Below are positions 17,332 through 26,563 of a stretch of DNA of 39,383 nt, in pieces. A program made the translations under genes and the position numbers. The notes under the pieces were generated by a model. That model was not told where the DNA came from, ran no database searches, and worked only from the letters and a program-made list of their open reading frames with translations. Origin of the DNA: Opitutaceae bacterium (GTDB taxonomy: Bacteria > Verrucomicrobiota > Verrucomicrobiia > Opitutales > Opitutaceae); contig SXSC01000070.1 of assembly GCA_005792355.1 (NCBI GenBank), forward strand, positions 1 through 39,383. Reading direction: 5' to 3'. How positions within the stretch are numbered: position 1 is the stretch's first letter; each line of letters starts with the position of its first letter.

Positions 17332-19349
17332 CACGGTTTCCGGGCGGCGGCCTGCTCGATCAGACGGCGCCAGTCGGCCAGCGAACCGGCGGTGGCCGCG
17401 GCGACTTCCCGCGCGTCGAGCTGATAGATCAAAATGGAATGGCCGAGGTGGGCGTCGGGGCCGCGGACGCGCAGGTAGTGCGAGAGCCGCGCAAAGCGCA
17501 GCGCGTCGTAGCGGGTCCAGCCCTGCCGCCACTTCTCCGCCGGGGCCTCGCGTTGCAGCTGCGCGCGCCGGTCGGGGTCCCGGTGGTAGTCGTCGAAGAC
17601 GGGCTCGAGGGCGCGGATCTCCTGGTATTCATTTTCCAAAGACGAGGTCCACGGCCCGTGATACGGGCTGTAGGGGTTGGCGAGATGGGTGGCGCTGACG
17701 ACGTAGATCCCGCCGGCGAGCCGCACGAACGGCACGGCGGCCTTCAGGCCGTCGGCCAGGGGCAGCCGTTGCGCCGGGATGTGGTAGTAGCCGGGATGAG
17801 CGGAGCCGAAGTAGAAGAGGAAAACCGGCCGGGCGTCGGGGCCGGGGTTGTGGGCGTCGAGCCACGGTTTTACGCGCGACAGATCCTGGCCCCAGTCGAG
17901 CGAACTGTCGACGAGGAGACGGTGACCGTTGGCCGGGCCGCCGGCGAAGAGGTTGAAATAGGCCAGGTAGTGGGGGAAAATCGCGGCGGCCGTCGTGAGT
18001 TGCAGGCCGACGGCGGCGGCGCCCACGGCGAGACGCGCGCGGGATGAGACCCGCCAGCGGGCGAGGGCGACGCCGGCCGCGATGAAGATGGCGGGATAGA
18101 TCGGCAGCAGGTGGCGGTGTCCGATGTTCAGGTGGCTGGTGACGGCGGCGAGGCCGTAGACGCCGCAGAGCACGAGGAGTGGCGCCAGCCGCAGCGCCCA
18201 GGCGCCGAGGCGGTTCCAGCGCAAGGCCGCCGTGATCACGCACAGGCCGACCGCCGCGAGTTCCACCGGGGTCGACTTCCACCAGAACGCCAGCGGGAAG
18301 AACGAGCGCCAGCCCGTGACGCTGTAGTCTCCCGCGAGAAAGGCGGCGCGGGACAGCGACGAAACATAGGTGTGCAGGTAGCCGAAGAGGAAGGGCTCGG
18401 GCAACAGGTGGTGTGTGTTGATCCAGCGGACAACGGCGCCCTGCCAGCCCGCGCGTTCCGCCATCCAGTCCCACGTGACGATGAGATGGTCACCGGGAGG
18501 CGCGCCGGGGGCGAAGGCGCTGTGGCGAAAGCCGTAGCTCGCCCAGATGATGAAGACCGCGGCGGCGCCGTGCAGGGCCAGACCCTGCGCGACGGCGCCG
18601 ATGCTGCGTTCCGCCCGCGGCGTGGTGGCAAGGTGCAGGAACGCCAGGAGCACGAAGACCGGCAGCAGCAGCACGGCGGAAAATTTGGAGACGCACGTCA
18701 ACCCGAAGACCACGGCGCTGAGCAGCATCCACCACCGGTTTCCCGTTCGCAGCTGCGTCCAGAATGCGCCGACGCTCGCCGTGAGGAGCAGCGTGGCCGC
18801 GACGTCGGTCGTCGCGAGCGGAGCGTGGGCCAGGAGCGTCGGGGAGAGAACCGTCAGGCCGAGCGCGACCAGTCCGGCGTGGTTGCCGCCCAGCCGCCGC
18901 GCCCAGACGAAGACGAGCAGGCCGAGGCCGAGACTGAACCCGAGGTTCAGCGTGCGCGCCCCGAGCAGGAACGGCCAGTGATCGTTGCCACTCTCGTAGA
19001 AAAACTGGTGGCTGATGACGTGGAGATCGGAAGTCCGCCAGTACGGATTATCAGCGAGCGCGGGTGGCTTGGCCCCCGAGATCCACGCGGGCAGCCCGTG
19101 CAGGCGCTGCGGCAGCACGCCGTTTTCGGGGTGAATCCGGTAGTCGCCCAGCGTGTTGAAAAAATACCCGCCCGTGACGTGGAAGATTTCATCGACGGTC
19201 AGGCTCCGCTGCATCGTCGAACGCAGGGCGAGTCCGGCGTGCAGCGCGAGGAGCCCCGCGAGGGCGAGGGTGGTGAGGAAGGCCGCGGACGGCCGATGGG
19301 CGGATCGGACCACGAGGCTTACGATGGACAACTTGGCGGGCCAAAACAA
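17331..19349 (-). CDS. Polytopic GT39-like glycosyltransferase, subfamily B copy 2
   Basis: The 672-residue product is a paralogue of its two neighbours. Key blocks are TVDEIFHVTGGYFFNTLGDY with the acidic pair D53-E54, then HPENGVLPQRLHGLP, VTSHLNIGHRHLLPIYP and DSSLDWGQDLSRVKPWL, and near the end LSHYLRVR and GHSILIYQL. Around ten hydrophobic segments lie between. The start is uncertain: TTG 19349 gives the longest sensible protein, and TTG 19331 or GTG 19313 are alternatives. It starts 28 bp after the stop of the upstream paralogue and its stop overlaps the next start by one base. Donor and acceptor are unknown. Confidence 0.8.
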   Translation of the reverse strand: MFWPAKLSIVSLVVRSAHRPSAAFLTTLALAGLLALHAGLALRSTMQRSLTVDEIFHVTGGYFFNTLGDYRIHPENGVLPQRLHGLPAWISGAKPPALADNPYWRTSDLHVISHQFFYESGNDHWPFLLGARTLNLGFSLGLGLLVFVWARRLGGNHAGLVALGLTVLSPTLLAHAPLATTDVAATLLLTASVGAFWTQLRTGNRWWMLLSAVVFGLTCVSKFSAVLLLPVFVLLAFLHLATTPRAERSIGAVAQGLALHGAAAVFIIWASYGFRHSAFAPGAPPGDHLIVTWDWMAERAGWQGAVVRWINTHHLLPEPFLFGYLHTYVSSLSRAAFLAGDYSVTGWRSFFPLAFWWKSTPVELAAVGLCVITAALRWNRLGAWALRLAPLLVLCGVYGLAAVTSHLNIGHRHLLPIYPAIFIAAGVALARWRVSSRARLAVGAAAVGLQLTTAAAIFPHYLAYFNLFAGGPANGHRLLVDSSLDWGQDLSRVKPWLDAHNPGPDARPVFLFYFGSAHPGYYHIPAQRLPLADGLKAAVPFVRLAGGIYVVSATHLANPYSPYHGPWTSSLENEYQEIRALEPVFDDYHRDPDRRAQLQREAPAEKWRQGWTRYDALRFARLSHYLRVRGPDAHLGHSILIYQLDAREVAAATAGSLADWRRLIEQAAARKP

Positions 19350-19377
19350 TGCGTTCGTGGGGTGGCGGGCGCGGCGC

Positions 19378-21345
19378 TCAGCGGGGCGCGGGCCCGACGC
19401 TGCGTTTGACGACGGAACTCCACTCGGTGAACGATCCGGCCGTGGCTGCGGCGATTTCGGCGGCGTTGAGGCGGTAGATCAAGATCGAGTGCCCGATCCG
19501 GGCGTCGGGTGGTCGGACGCGCAGGAAGTGGCAGAGCCGGGCGAAGCGCAGCAGATCGTGCCGCGCCCACGAGCGCCGCCATTGAGCGGCGGGTGCCTCG
19601 CGTTCGAGTTCCGCCCGGCGGGCCGGATTTGTCGCATACTCCGCAAACCAGGGTTCCAGGCTGCGCAGTTGCTGGAACTCCCGCTCAAACTCGAGCGTCC
19701 AAGGCCCGCGGACCGGGCTGTAGACCTGCACGAGGGTGGTCGCGCTTACGCAGTAGACGCCGGCCTCGAGGCGGACATAGGGGGCGGCCTGTTTGAAGCC
19801 GTTGACGAATGGCAGCCGCCGCACGGGCAGGTCGTAATAGGAGGGCTCGCCGGATCCGAAGTAGGAGAGGTAAACGGGCGGGGCGGCGGGACCGGGGTGG
19901 TGGGAGGCGAGCCAGCGCTTCAGCCCGGCGAGATCCTGCCCCCAGTCGAGCGAGCTGTCGACGAGCAGTTGCCAGCCGTGCGCGGGTCCGCCGGCGAGCA
20001 CGTTGAAGTAGGCGAGGAAATGCGGAAAAACCGCGAACGCCGCAAGGGCCTGGAGTCCGGCGAATGTCGCGGCCAGCGTGATCCGCCAGCGGTGTGTCGC
20101 CCCTTGTGCGACCGCCACGCCGGTGGCGATGAAGAGCGCCGGATACAACGGCAGCAGGTGGCGATGACCGATGTTGAGGTGGCTCTTGATCGCGACCACG
20201 CCGTACACCGCCACCAGCGCGAGCAAGGGCGAGAGACGCACGAGCCACGGCCGCAACTTGCGGATTCGCGTGGCGGCAATCACGATCCCGAGGGCGACGC
20301 CGGCCAGTTCGGCGGGCGTGGATTTCCAGAGGAAGGTGAGGGGAAAAAAGGAACGCCAGCCCGTGTTGCTGAATTCACCGGCGAGGTAGGCGGCCCGTTC
20401 GAGGGAGCCGAGAAAGGTGCCGGTGTAGCCGTAGAGGAAGGCCTCCGGCAGCAGGTGGAGGTCGCGCATCTGGCGCAATACCCCGCCCTGCCAGCCGGCG
20501 CGGTCGAGCAACCAGTTCCAGGTCGCGGCGAAGTTTTCCACGGGCGGCAGGCCTGGCGCGAAGGCGGCGTAGCGAAAACCAAAACACGCCCAGATGATCA
20601 ACCACGCGACAACCGCGTGGGCGCCCAGCCCGAGGGCGACGCGCCCGATCCGCCGCGCGCCCGCCGGAGCGAGCCCGAGGTGCCCGCCCGCCAGGGCCAG
20701 AAAGATCGGGACCAGGAGCACGGCGGAAAATTTGGTTACGCAGGCGAGTCCGAACACGACGGCGCTTCCCAGCGTGACCGGCCAGGTGCCCGCCCGCAGG
20801 TGCGCCCAAAACGCACCCGCGCTGGCCGTGAGGAAAAAGGCCGCGGCCACATCCGTGGTCGCGAGCGGGGCGTGCGCGAGGAGGGTGGGCGAGAGGGTGG
20901 CCAGCGCGAGGGCGACCCACCCGGCGAGCGCTCCGCCGAGGCGCCGCGCCCAGCCGAAGACCAGCAGGCAGACGCCGACGCCGAAGAGGGCGTTCACCGC
21001 GCGGGCCGCCATGAGCAGCGGCCAGTGGTCGTTACCACATTCATAGAAGAACTGGTAGCACACGACGGTGACGTCGGCGCCGCGCCAAGCCGCGTTCCCT
21101 TCCAGCGGTGGCGGCTTGGCGCCGGCGAGCAACGCGGGCAGCGCGTGCAGGCGCTGCGGCAGGACGCCGTTGTCGGAGTGGATGCGGTAATCGCCGAGCC
21201 GGTTGAAGCAGTAGCCGCCGGTGAGATGGTAGATCTCGTCGACCGTCACGCTCTGCCGCGCCGCCGACCACAGGCCGAGGGCCAGGTGCAGCGCGAGCAG
21301 GGCCGTCACGGCGAGAACGGCTTTCCAGCTGGATAAAACTCTCAT
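19378..21345 (-). CDS. Polytopic GT39-like glycosyltransferase, subfamily B copy 3
   Basis: The 655-residue product starts at ATG 21345, overlapping the stop of the upstream gene by 4 bp (ATGA). The motif order is the same as in its neighbours: SVTVDEIYHLTGGYCFNRLG (acidic pair D36-E37), HSDNGVLPQRLHALP, HLNIGHRHLLPLYP, DSSLDWGQDLAGLKRWL, LSYFGSGEPSYYDLP, and a closing LCHFLRVR and GHSILIYRLNAAE. PENG is replaced by SDNG. It is closer to copy 2 than to copy 1 in the first outer loop (WR..D..V..YQFFYE.GNDHWP). The three copies look like products of successive tandem duplication, perhaps each adding a different residue of one glycan. Confidence 0.8.
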   Translation of the reverse strand: MRVLSSWKAVLAVTALLALHLALGLWSAARQSVTVDEIYHLTGGYCFNRLGDYRIHSDNGVLPQRLHALPALLAGAKPPPLEGNAAWRGADVTVVCYQFFYECGNDHWPLLMAARAVNALFGVGVCLLVFGWARRLGGALAGWVALALATLSPTLLAHAPLATTDVAAAFFLTASAGAFWAHLRAGTWPVTLGSAVVFGLACVTKFSAVLLVPIFLALAGGHLGLAPAGARRIGRVALGLGAHAVVAWLIIWACFGFRYAAFAPGLPPVENFAATWNWLLDRAGWQGGVLRQMRDLHLLPEAFLYGYTGTFLGSLERAAYLAGEFSNTGWRSFFPLTFLWKSTPAELAGVALGIVIAATRIRKLRPWLVRLSPLLALVAVYGVVAIKSHLNIGHRHLLPLYPALFIATGVAVAQGATHRWRITLAATFAGLQALAAFAVFPHFLAYFNVLAGGPAHGWQLLVDSSLDWGQDLAGLKRWLASHHPGPAAPPVYLSYFGSGEPSYYDLPVRRLPFVNGFKQAAPYVRLEAGVYCVSATTLVQVYSPVRGPWTLEFEREFQQLRSLEPWFAEYATNPARRAELEREAPAAQWRRSWARHDLLRFARLCHFLRVRPPDARIGHSILIYRLNAAEIAAATAGSFTEWSSVVKRSVGPAPR

Positions 21346-22769
21346 CGGCGAGGGGGAGTTTCGGCAACGACGTGCCAGAGGGTCCAGTAACCGATCACGG
21401 TGCGGGGCGGGTTTGGGGGCAGCAGGCTCCGCGCGATGCCCCAGTCGCTCCAGCGGTTGTGCAGCGCGATCACCCGGAGCGTTGGCGGCAGATGCGCGGC
21501 GGCCTGCTCCGGTCCAACGGCCTGGCGGGACAACTGGCGGACGTACAGGCCATCTTCGTCGTGATAGTATCGTTTTTCACCATACAGGGTCACAAGTGGG
21601 TGGAACGGAAACCAGATGCGGCCGCGGAATTGCGCGGCGAATTGCTCCGCCTCGTCGTAACTTGCGACCGCCGGCCGCATGAACAATCGCGGGGCCTGGA
21701 GCACCCGGTCGCCGACGATCAGGGCGACGGCGAGAGCCGGCCCCAGGCAGACCCAGCGATCGACGCGGGCGGTAAATCGGGTGGTGAGCAGGCTGGTCAC
21801 GATCGGTGGCAGCCAGAGGGCGAGGCAATGCAATGAGTTCAGCCAGCCGCCGGTCTTGAGCAGCGCCATGACGCCGAAGGGCAGGGAACAGGCCCAGGCC
21901 AGGGCGGGCAGGAGCAGCGCGGGGCGGACAAACGCCCGCCGGGCCACGGCCATGGCCACCAGCGGCCCGACGATTTGCCACGCGAATTCCGACGCCATCG
22001 GGATCAGTCGGTCAAGGGACACCTCCCAAGGACGGCCCGCGGGCAGCTCGATCAACGTGTACCAAAGACCCGCCCCGCCGAAAACCGCCACGGCCAATCC
22101 CAGCAACACCCCGCCGACAACCACGCACCGCAGGGCGTGCCATCCCCCCGCGCGCCATCCGGCGGTCAGGCCCACCCACAGAATTTGCGCGAGCGGAATG
22201 CCCACGGCGATCTGCTTGCTGCCGACCGCGGCACACGCCGCGAGGGCGGCGAGCCAGTAGCCCGACGGACTGCGGGCGCGCACCAGCAGGAGGCCGCCGA
22301 CCAGTCCGCACGCAAGCGCCAGGTTGTCGGAAAAAATAACTTCGTAGTGGCGCTGTGGCCAGACCGCCAGGCACAGCAGAAAGGCCGCGGTGCGGGCCGG
22401 GCCCAGGCCGCCCGCGCGGCCGCCGGCGGGCCAGCCAAAACACACCAGCGCGAGAGGAACGACGGTCAGCGCGAGATTGAGACCGGCGGCGATGTTCAGG
22501 GCGCCGGCGGCCGTCGAGGCCAGCGAGGCCGGCCAGAAATAAAACAGCGGCAGCGGCCCGTAGGTCCAGGTGTTGATGGTCCCATGGGCGCCGGTCGCGA
22601 ACACCGGCCAGCCCTGCGCCCACGCGATGGAGGGGGCGAGGCGGACGTCGTTCCAAATGACGGACGGGAAGACACAGAACCCGTTCCAAAACCAGACGGC
22701 CAGCGCGCCGCCGGCCAGCAGCAGTGCCACGACGTTGAGGGTGCTCTTCCCGCCGGTCGCGGGACTCAT
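21342..22769 (-). CDS. Polytopic membrane protein, probable glycosyltransferase, subfamily C copy 1
   Basis: This 475-residue polytopic protein begins with one membrane helix followed by VFPSVIWNDVRLAPSIAWAQ and [20 protein letters not shown]. The Asp in WND (39-41) and the YGPLP loop sit where GT39/GT87-type enzymes carry their active-site loop, but the usual Asp-Glu pair is absent. The C-terminal 100 residues are soluble, with RGRIWFPFHPLVTLYGEKRY and YHDEDGLYVRQ. The start ATG 22769 overlaps the upstream paralogue's stop by 4 bp, and its own stop overlaps the next start by 4 bp. A role as transferase is inferred from topology and neighbours. A flippase or polymerase-like protein is not excluded. 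Confidence 0.65.
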   Translation of the reverse strand: MSPATGGKSTLNVVALLLAGGALAVWFWNGFCVFPSVIWNDVRLAPSIAWAQGWPVFATGAHGTINTWTYGPLPLFYFWPASLASTAAGALNIAAGLNLALTVVPLALVCFGWPAGGRAGGLGPARTAAFLLCLAVWPQRHYEVIFSDNLALACGLVGGLLLVRARSPSGYWLAALAACAAVGSKQIAVGIPLAQILWVGLTAGWRAGGWHALRCVVVGGVLLGLAVAVFGGAGLWYTLIELPAGRPWEVSLDRLIPMASEFAWQIVGPLVAMAVARRAFVRPALLLPALAWACSLPFGVMALLKTGGWLNSLHCLALWLPPIVTSLLTTRFTARVDRWVCLGPALAVALIVGDRVLQAPRLFMRPAVASYDEAEQFAAQFRGRIWFPFHPLVTLYGEKRYYHDEDGLYVRQLSRQAVGPEQAAAHLPPTLRVIALHNRWSDWGIARSLLPPNPPRTVIGYWTLWHVVAETPPRR

Positions 22770-24220
22770 CGCGACGGGGGGTTGTCGGCGGCGCCGTGCC
22801 AGAGCGTCCAGTCACCGACGGCGGTGCTGCGCGCGTTGGGCGGCAACATGCCGCGGGCGACGCCCCAGTCGCTCCAGCCGTTGCGCAACGCAATCAGCTG
22901 CATCGCGGGAGGCAGGTGCGCCGCGGCTTGCGCCGGGGAGATTTTCCAACGGGTGGTCTGCCGCACGAAGAGACCGTCTTCGTCGTGATAATAACGCTGC
23001 TCGCCATAAAGCGTGATGAGCGGGTGAAACGGAAACCAGACCCGCCCGCGCAGCTGGGTGGCGAACCGCTCGGCCTCGCGATAGGCGGCAAGCTGCGGCC
23101 GCAGCGGGAGGCGCGGGGCCTCGATCACCCGCCGGCAGGCGAGCACGGCCGCGACCAGGGCCGCCGCCAGCGGGAGCCAGCGGCGGAGGCCGGCCGCCGG
23201 TATCGCCGTGAGCAGTACGGTGACGACCGCGGGCAACCACAGCGGAAAACTGTAGAGGGAATTCGTGCGGCCACCGAGTTTCAGCAGGGCCAGCACGCCG
23301 AGCGGGATGGTGCACGCCCAGGCGAGCGCCGGCAGCAGGAGCGCCGGACGGGAGCGAAAAGCGCGCCATTGCCAGGCCATGACGAGCGCCGGCAAGCCGA
23401 GATAGAGGGCCAGTTCCGGCGCTACGCCCCCCACTCGTTTCAGCGGCTCCGGAAACCAGCGGAAGTTGGCCGGGAGATCGACGAGCACGAACCACAGGCC
23501 GGCGCCGTCCAAGAACGCCACGGCGAGCGCGGCGATGACGGCCCCCGCCACCACGCAACGCCCCGCGTGCCGTCCGGCGGAGCCCCAGCCCGCGGTGAGG
23601 CCGAGCCAGATCACCTGCGCGAGCGGGATGCCGAGCGCGGTCTGTTTGCAGGCGACCGCCGCCGTGGCGACGAGGGCGGCCAGCCAGAGGGACGACGGGG
23701 TGCGCGCCCGCAGGAGCAGGAGATTGCCCAGCAGGCCGCAGGCGAGGGCGAGGCTGTCGGCGTAGTAGATCGCGTAGAATTCCTCCGGCCAGGCCACCAC
23801 ACAGATGATGAATGCCGTGGGGCGCGCGAGCGCGGGAACGCGTGAGTCGGCGGTCGCCGGCCAGGCGAAACAGACCAGGGCGAGAGGCGCCAGAATGAGC
23901 GCGAGGTTGAGCGCCGACGCGATTTGCAGCGCGCCCGGTGCCGTGGCAGCCCAGGCGGCCGGCCAGAGGTACAACAACGGGAGCGGGCCGTAGGTCCACG
24001 TGTTGATGACGCCCTGGTCAGCGGTCGGATAGACCGACCAGCCCTGGGCGAGAGCGACCGCGGCGGCGACGCGAATATCGTTCCACACCATCGCGGGGAA
24101 CATGCAGGTGTGGCTCCAAAGCCAGATTGCGGCGGAGGCGGCGGCCAGACCGAGGACGAGTCCCCGGGCGAGGTGCGAATCGGCCAGGGCGGAAGGACGC
24201 GGCTCAGCGGGTGGTCGCAT
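22766..24220 (-). CDS. Polytopic membrane protein, probable glycosyltransferase, subfamily C copy 2
   Basis: This 484-residue paralogue of the next gene downstream shares [20 protein letters not shown] (WND at 46-48), [69 protein letters not shown] and WSDWGVAR. I chose ATG 24220, which overlaps the end of the DegT gene by 17 bp. The frame continues upstream, but that part is Arg/Cys/Pro-rich and lies inside DegT. The C-terminal extracytoplasmic domain with the paired Tyr and YHDEDGL motif is the best conserved part of the pair, so it probably recognises a common substrate. I know no characterised homologue. Confidence 0.65.
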   Translation of the reverse strand: MRPPAEPRPSALADSHLARGLVLGLAAASAAIWLWSHTCMFPAMVWNDIRVAAAVALAQGWSVYPTADQGVINTWTYGPLPLLYLWPAAWAATAPGALQIASALNLALILAPLALVCFAWPATADSRVPALARPTAFIICVVAWPEEFYAIYYADSLALACGLLGNLLLLRARTPSSLWLAALVATAAVACKQTALGIPLAQVIWLGLTAGWGSAGRHAGRCVVAGAVIAALAVAFLDGAGLWFVLVDLPANFRWFPEPLKRVGGVAPELALYLGLPALVMAWQWRAFRSRPALLLPALAWACTIPLGVLALLKLGGRTNSLYSFPLWLPAVVTVLLTAIPAAGLRRWLPLAAALVAAVLACRRVIEAPRLPLRPQLAAYREAERFATQLRGRVWFPFHPLITLYGEQRYYHDEDGLFVRQTTRWKISPAQAAAHLPPAMQLIALRNGWSDWGVARGMLPPNARSTAVGDWTLWHGAADNPPSR

Positions 24221-25340
24221 GCAATGCGGCGCGCAACGCCCGCGCGACCTCGGCCACCTGCGTGCGCGTAATTTCCGGATACATCGGCAGGGACACGATG
24301 GACCTGGCCGCCTGCTCGGAGCACGGAAACGCTCCGGGCCGAAGGCCGAGATCGGCATAAGCCGGCTGGAGGTGAATTGGCACGGGATAATGCACGATGG
24401 CCTGCACGCCGCTGGCCGCCAGCGCGCGCATCACCGTCTCGCGATTGTGTTCCAGCAGACGCACAACGAAAAGATGGTACACGTGTCGTCCGGTCCATGG
24501 GGCGGTGCCCGGCAACACGAGGCCGGCGCAGCCGGCCAGTTCCTCGCGGTACCATTCGGCGGCCCGGTGGCGGCAGACGTTCCAGGTGGCGAGATGGCGC
24601 AGCTTCACGCCGAGGATGGCGGCCTGAAGCGTGTCGAGCCGCGAATTGTAGCCCTTCACCTCGTGGTGGTACTTCACGACCGAGCCCCAGTTGCGCAGCA
24701 GGCGGAGCTGCCGGGCGAGCGGGTCGTCATCGGTCGTCACCGCACCGCCGTCCCCGAAGGCGCCGAGATTTTGTCCCGGATAGAAACTGAAACCCGCGGC
24801 GATCCCGAGCGTGCCGCAGGGCCGGCCGTCGGCGAGGGTGGCGCCGTGGGCCTGCGCGGCGTCCTCGATCAGGGCGAGCCCGTGCCGCTGCGCGAGCGGG
24901 CGCAAGGCGTCCATGTTCGCCGGCTGGCCATAGAGGTGCACGGGGATGATCGCGCGCGTGCGCGGGGTGATGGCCGCGGCGACCGCGCCGGGATCGATCA
25001 GATACGTGTCGAGTTCGCAGTCGACGAGGACCGGCCGGGCGCCGGTGTACGAGATGGCCTCGGCGGTCGCGATGAAACTGTTCGCGACGGTGATGACCTC
25101 GTCGCCCAGACCAATCCCGAGCGCGCGCAAGATGAGTTGCAACGCGTCGGTGCCGGAGCCGACGCCGATGGTGTGTGGTGCGCCGCAGAACGCCGCCCAC
25201 GCCTGCTCGAACGCCGCCACTTCCGGCCCGAGGATGAACTGCCCGTGTTGGAGCACGGCATCGATCGCCGGATCGAGTTCCGGGCGCAGGGTACGGGTCT
25301 GCAGCGGAAGATCCTGAAAGGGAATGCGCAGGGTGCTCAT
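24204..25340 (-). CDS. DegT/DnrJ/EryC1-family protein lacking the PLP lysine
   Basis: The 378-residue product has the full fold-type I layout of sugar aminotransferases. It shows [13 protein letters not shown] near 33-45, [11 protein letters not shown] at 61-71, a PLP-ring Asp in EDAAQAHGA (D160), and [12 protein letters not shown]. The family's internal-aldimine motif YPGKNLGA reads [13 protein letters not shown] here, with Gln190 encoded by CAA (plus-strand 24771-24773) in place of the catalytic Lys. Members with Lys transaminate keto-sugars. Without it, a normal transamination is not expected. ColD, a dehydratase of this fold, uses His at that site. The protein may be a non-aminotransferase PLP enzyme, a binding subunit, or act on a different carbonyl substrate such as the aldehyde made by the LuxC neighbour. 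ATG 25340 overlaps the upstream stop by 4 bp. Confidence 0.88.
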   Translation of the reverse strand: MSTLRIPFQDLPLQTRTLRPELDPAIDAVLQHGQFILGPEVAAFEQAWAAFCGAPHTIGVGSGTDALQLILRALGIGLGDEVITVANSFIATAEAISYTGARPVLVDCELDTYLIDPGAVAAAITPRTRAIIPVHLYGQPANMDALRPLAQRHGLALIEDAAQAHGATLADGRPCGTLGIAAGFSFYPGQNLGAFGDGGAVTTDDDPLARQLRLLRNWGSVVKYHHEVKGYNSRLDTLQAAILGVKLRHLATWNVCRHRAAEWYREELAGCAGLVLPGTAPWTGRHVYHLFVVRLLEHNRETVMRALAASGVQAIVHYPVPIHLQPAYADLGLRPGAFPCSEQAARSIVSLPMYPEITRTQVAEVARALRAALHATTR

Positions 25341-26563
25341 AAACTTGGGAGTGAAATTTCGCGCGTCAGCTGGCGGAGAAGATTGTGACCATCCCAGGCG
25401 ACGGGATCGAAATCGAGGGCAGTGCCCGGTGCCACGATGCGATCAACCGCGCGGGAAGGCAGGGCCGCGCGGAAGGCGGAAATTTCCCCGTGAGAATAAC
25501 CGGCGGCGACCAGCGTCTGGTCTCGCGGGGTGAGCAGCGGGGCCAGCGGCTCGAGCTGCGGCAAGGCAAATTCCACGAACAGTCCGGCGCCGTCGTGCAA
25601 GGCGCGCACCGCGGGAATCCACTCCGGCAGGAGCAACACGAGTGGCGGGGCGCCATCCGCAGGTCGCGAGGTGAACCGGGATCCGGGAACCAGCGCGGCG
25701 ATCGCCATGGCGCTGGCGAGCCGGGCGATGCCATCGGCCTCGCCAAACCCGGCGGCGCGCTGGCGCACGACATCGGTGAGGACCGGCCAGAAACGAGCCG
25801 ACGCACGTCGGCAGACGTCCGGTTCACCAGTGAACACCACGGCCCGGGGAGAGGCGCAGGCCTTCTGGCCGAATTGAAACGCATCGTTGAAAAGCGCCTC
25901 GGCGAGCCGCGTCAGGGCGGGCGAGTCCAAGGCCGCGACGTGCGCGGCGCAAAATGCGGCCAGCGAGAACCGATCGGCGAACGCGATCTCGATGGCCGTG
26001 GCCGGCAGAGGCAGCGCGCGGATCGTCCGGATCGTTTCGTCGCCGCCCCAGATCAAGCGGGCGTGGGCCGCGCCGGAGAAACGCGCGGTCAGCGTGTCGT
26101 CGTGTTCGTACGTCACCAGCAGCGTGCGCTCGCGCACCGCGGCGAAACGCGGTTCGGCGAGGAGCGTGCGGAGGGTTGCGAGCAAAGGGGCGATGGTGGC
26201 GAGGCTGCGGCGGGAAACGCGGACCACGTTGAGATTTCCGCACAGCAGGGCGGTGAACCACGAATACGCGAAGAGGGTGTCGACGTTGGCCGGCGCGAGG
26301 TGCAGCACGAGGCCGCGCGCGGTGGCGGCGCCGTGGCAGCGGTATTCCTCGAGGTGGGCCCGGCGGGCCCAATGGGCCAGGGCCGCGAAGGCTCCCTCGC
26401 GCCGCAGCGCGGGATCGAGCAGGATTTTCTTGGAGAAGGCGTCGAGGAACACCAGCGATTCGTCGGCGAACGGCGGCAGCGGCGCGCGCTGGAGGAATCG
26501 CGGCCACACTTCCGTCCAGAAGGACTCATCGGCGGGGATCGCGTCGGGCAGGAGGAGGTTCAT
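25337..26563 (-). CDS. LuxC-like acyl-CoA/acyl-protein reductase
   Basis: LuxC proteins are aldehyde-dehydrogenase-fold enzymes that reduce a thioester-bound fatty acyl group to the aldehyde with NADPH, through an acyl-Cys intermediate. This 408-residue protein shows [32 protein letters not shown] and the family block [18 protein letters not shown]. It also has [14 protein letters not shown], with the expected catalytic Cys at 236. The length is somewhat below bacterial LuxC (about 480). I chose ATG 26563, which overlaps the LuxE-like stop by 4 bp. The frame continues upstream only as an Arg/Pro-rich shadow of the LuxE gene. The order ACP, ligase, LuxE, LuxC gives a complete acid-to-aldehyde path. 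No luciferase subunits are in the window. Confidence 0.88.
   Translation of the reverse strand: MNLLLPDAIPADESFWTEVWPRFLQRAPLPPFADESLVFLDAFSKKILLDPALRREGAFAALAHWARRAHLEEYRCHGAATARGLVLHLAPANVDTLFAYSWFTALLCGNLNVVRVSRRSLATIAPLLATLRTLLAEPRFAAVRERTLLVTYEHDDTLTARFSGAAHARLIWGGDETIRTIRALPLPATAIEIAFADRFSLAAFCAAHVAALDSPALTRLAEALFNDAFQFGQKACASPRAVVFTGEPDVCRRASARFWPVLTDVVRQRAAGFGEADGIARLASAMAIAALVPGSRFTSRPADGAPPLVLLLPEWIPAVRALHDGAGLFVEFALPQLEPLAPLLTPRDQTLVAAGYSHGEISAFRAALPSRAVDRIVAPGTALDFDPVAWDGHNLLRQLTREISLPSL

Noticed and set aside
19153..21336. A 727-codon plus-strand frame, and similar long frames at 15904-17424, 25385-26716 and 26626-27891
   Set aside because: They are antisense to genes with clear family motifs. 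Their Arg/Gly/Glu-rich composition is what GC-rich DNA gives opposite hydrophobic or ordinary coding frames.
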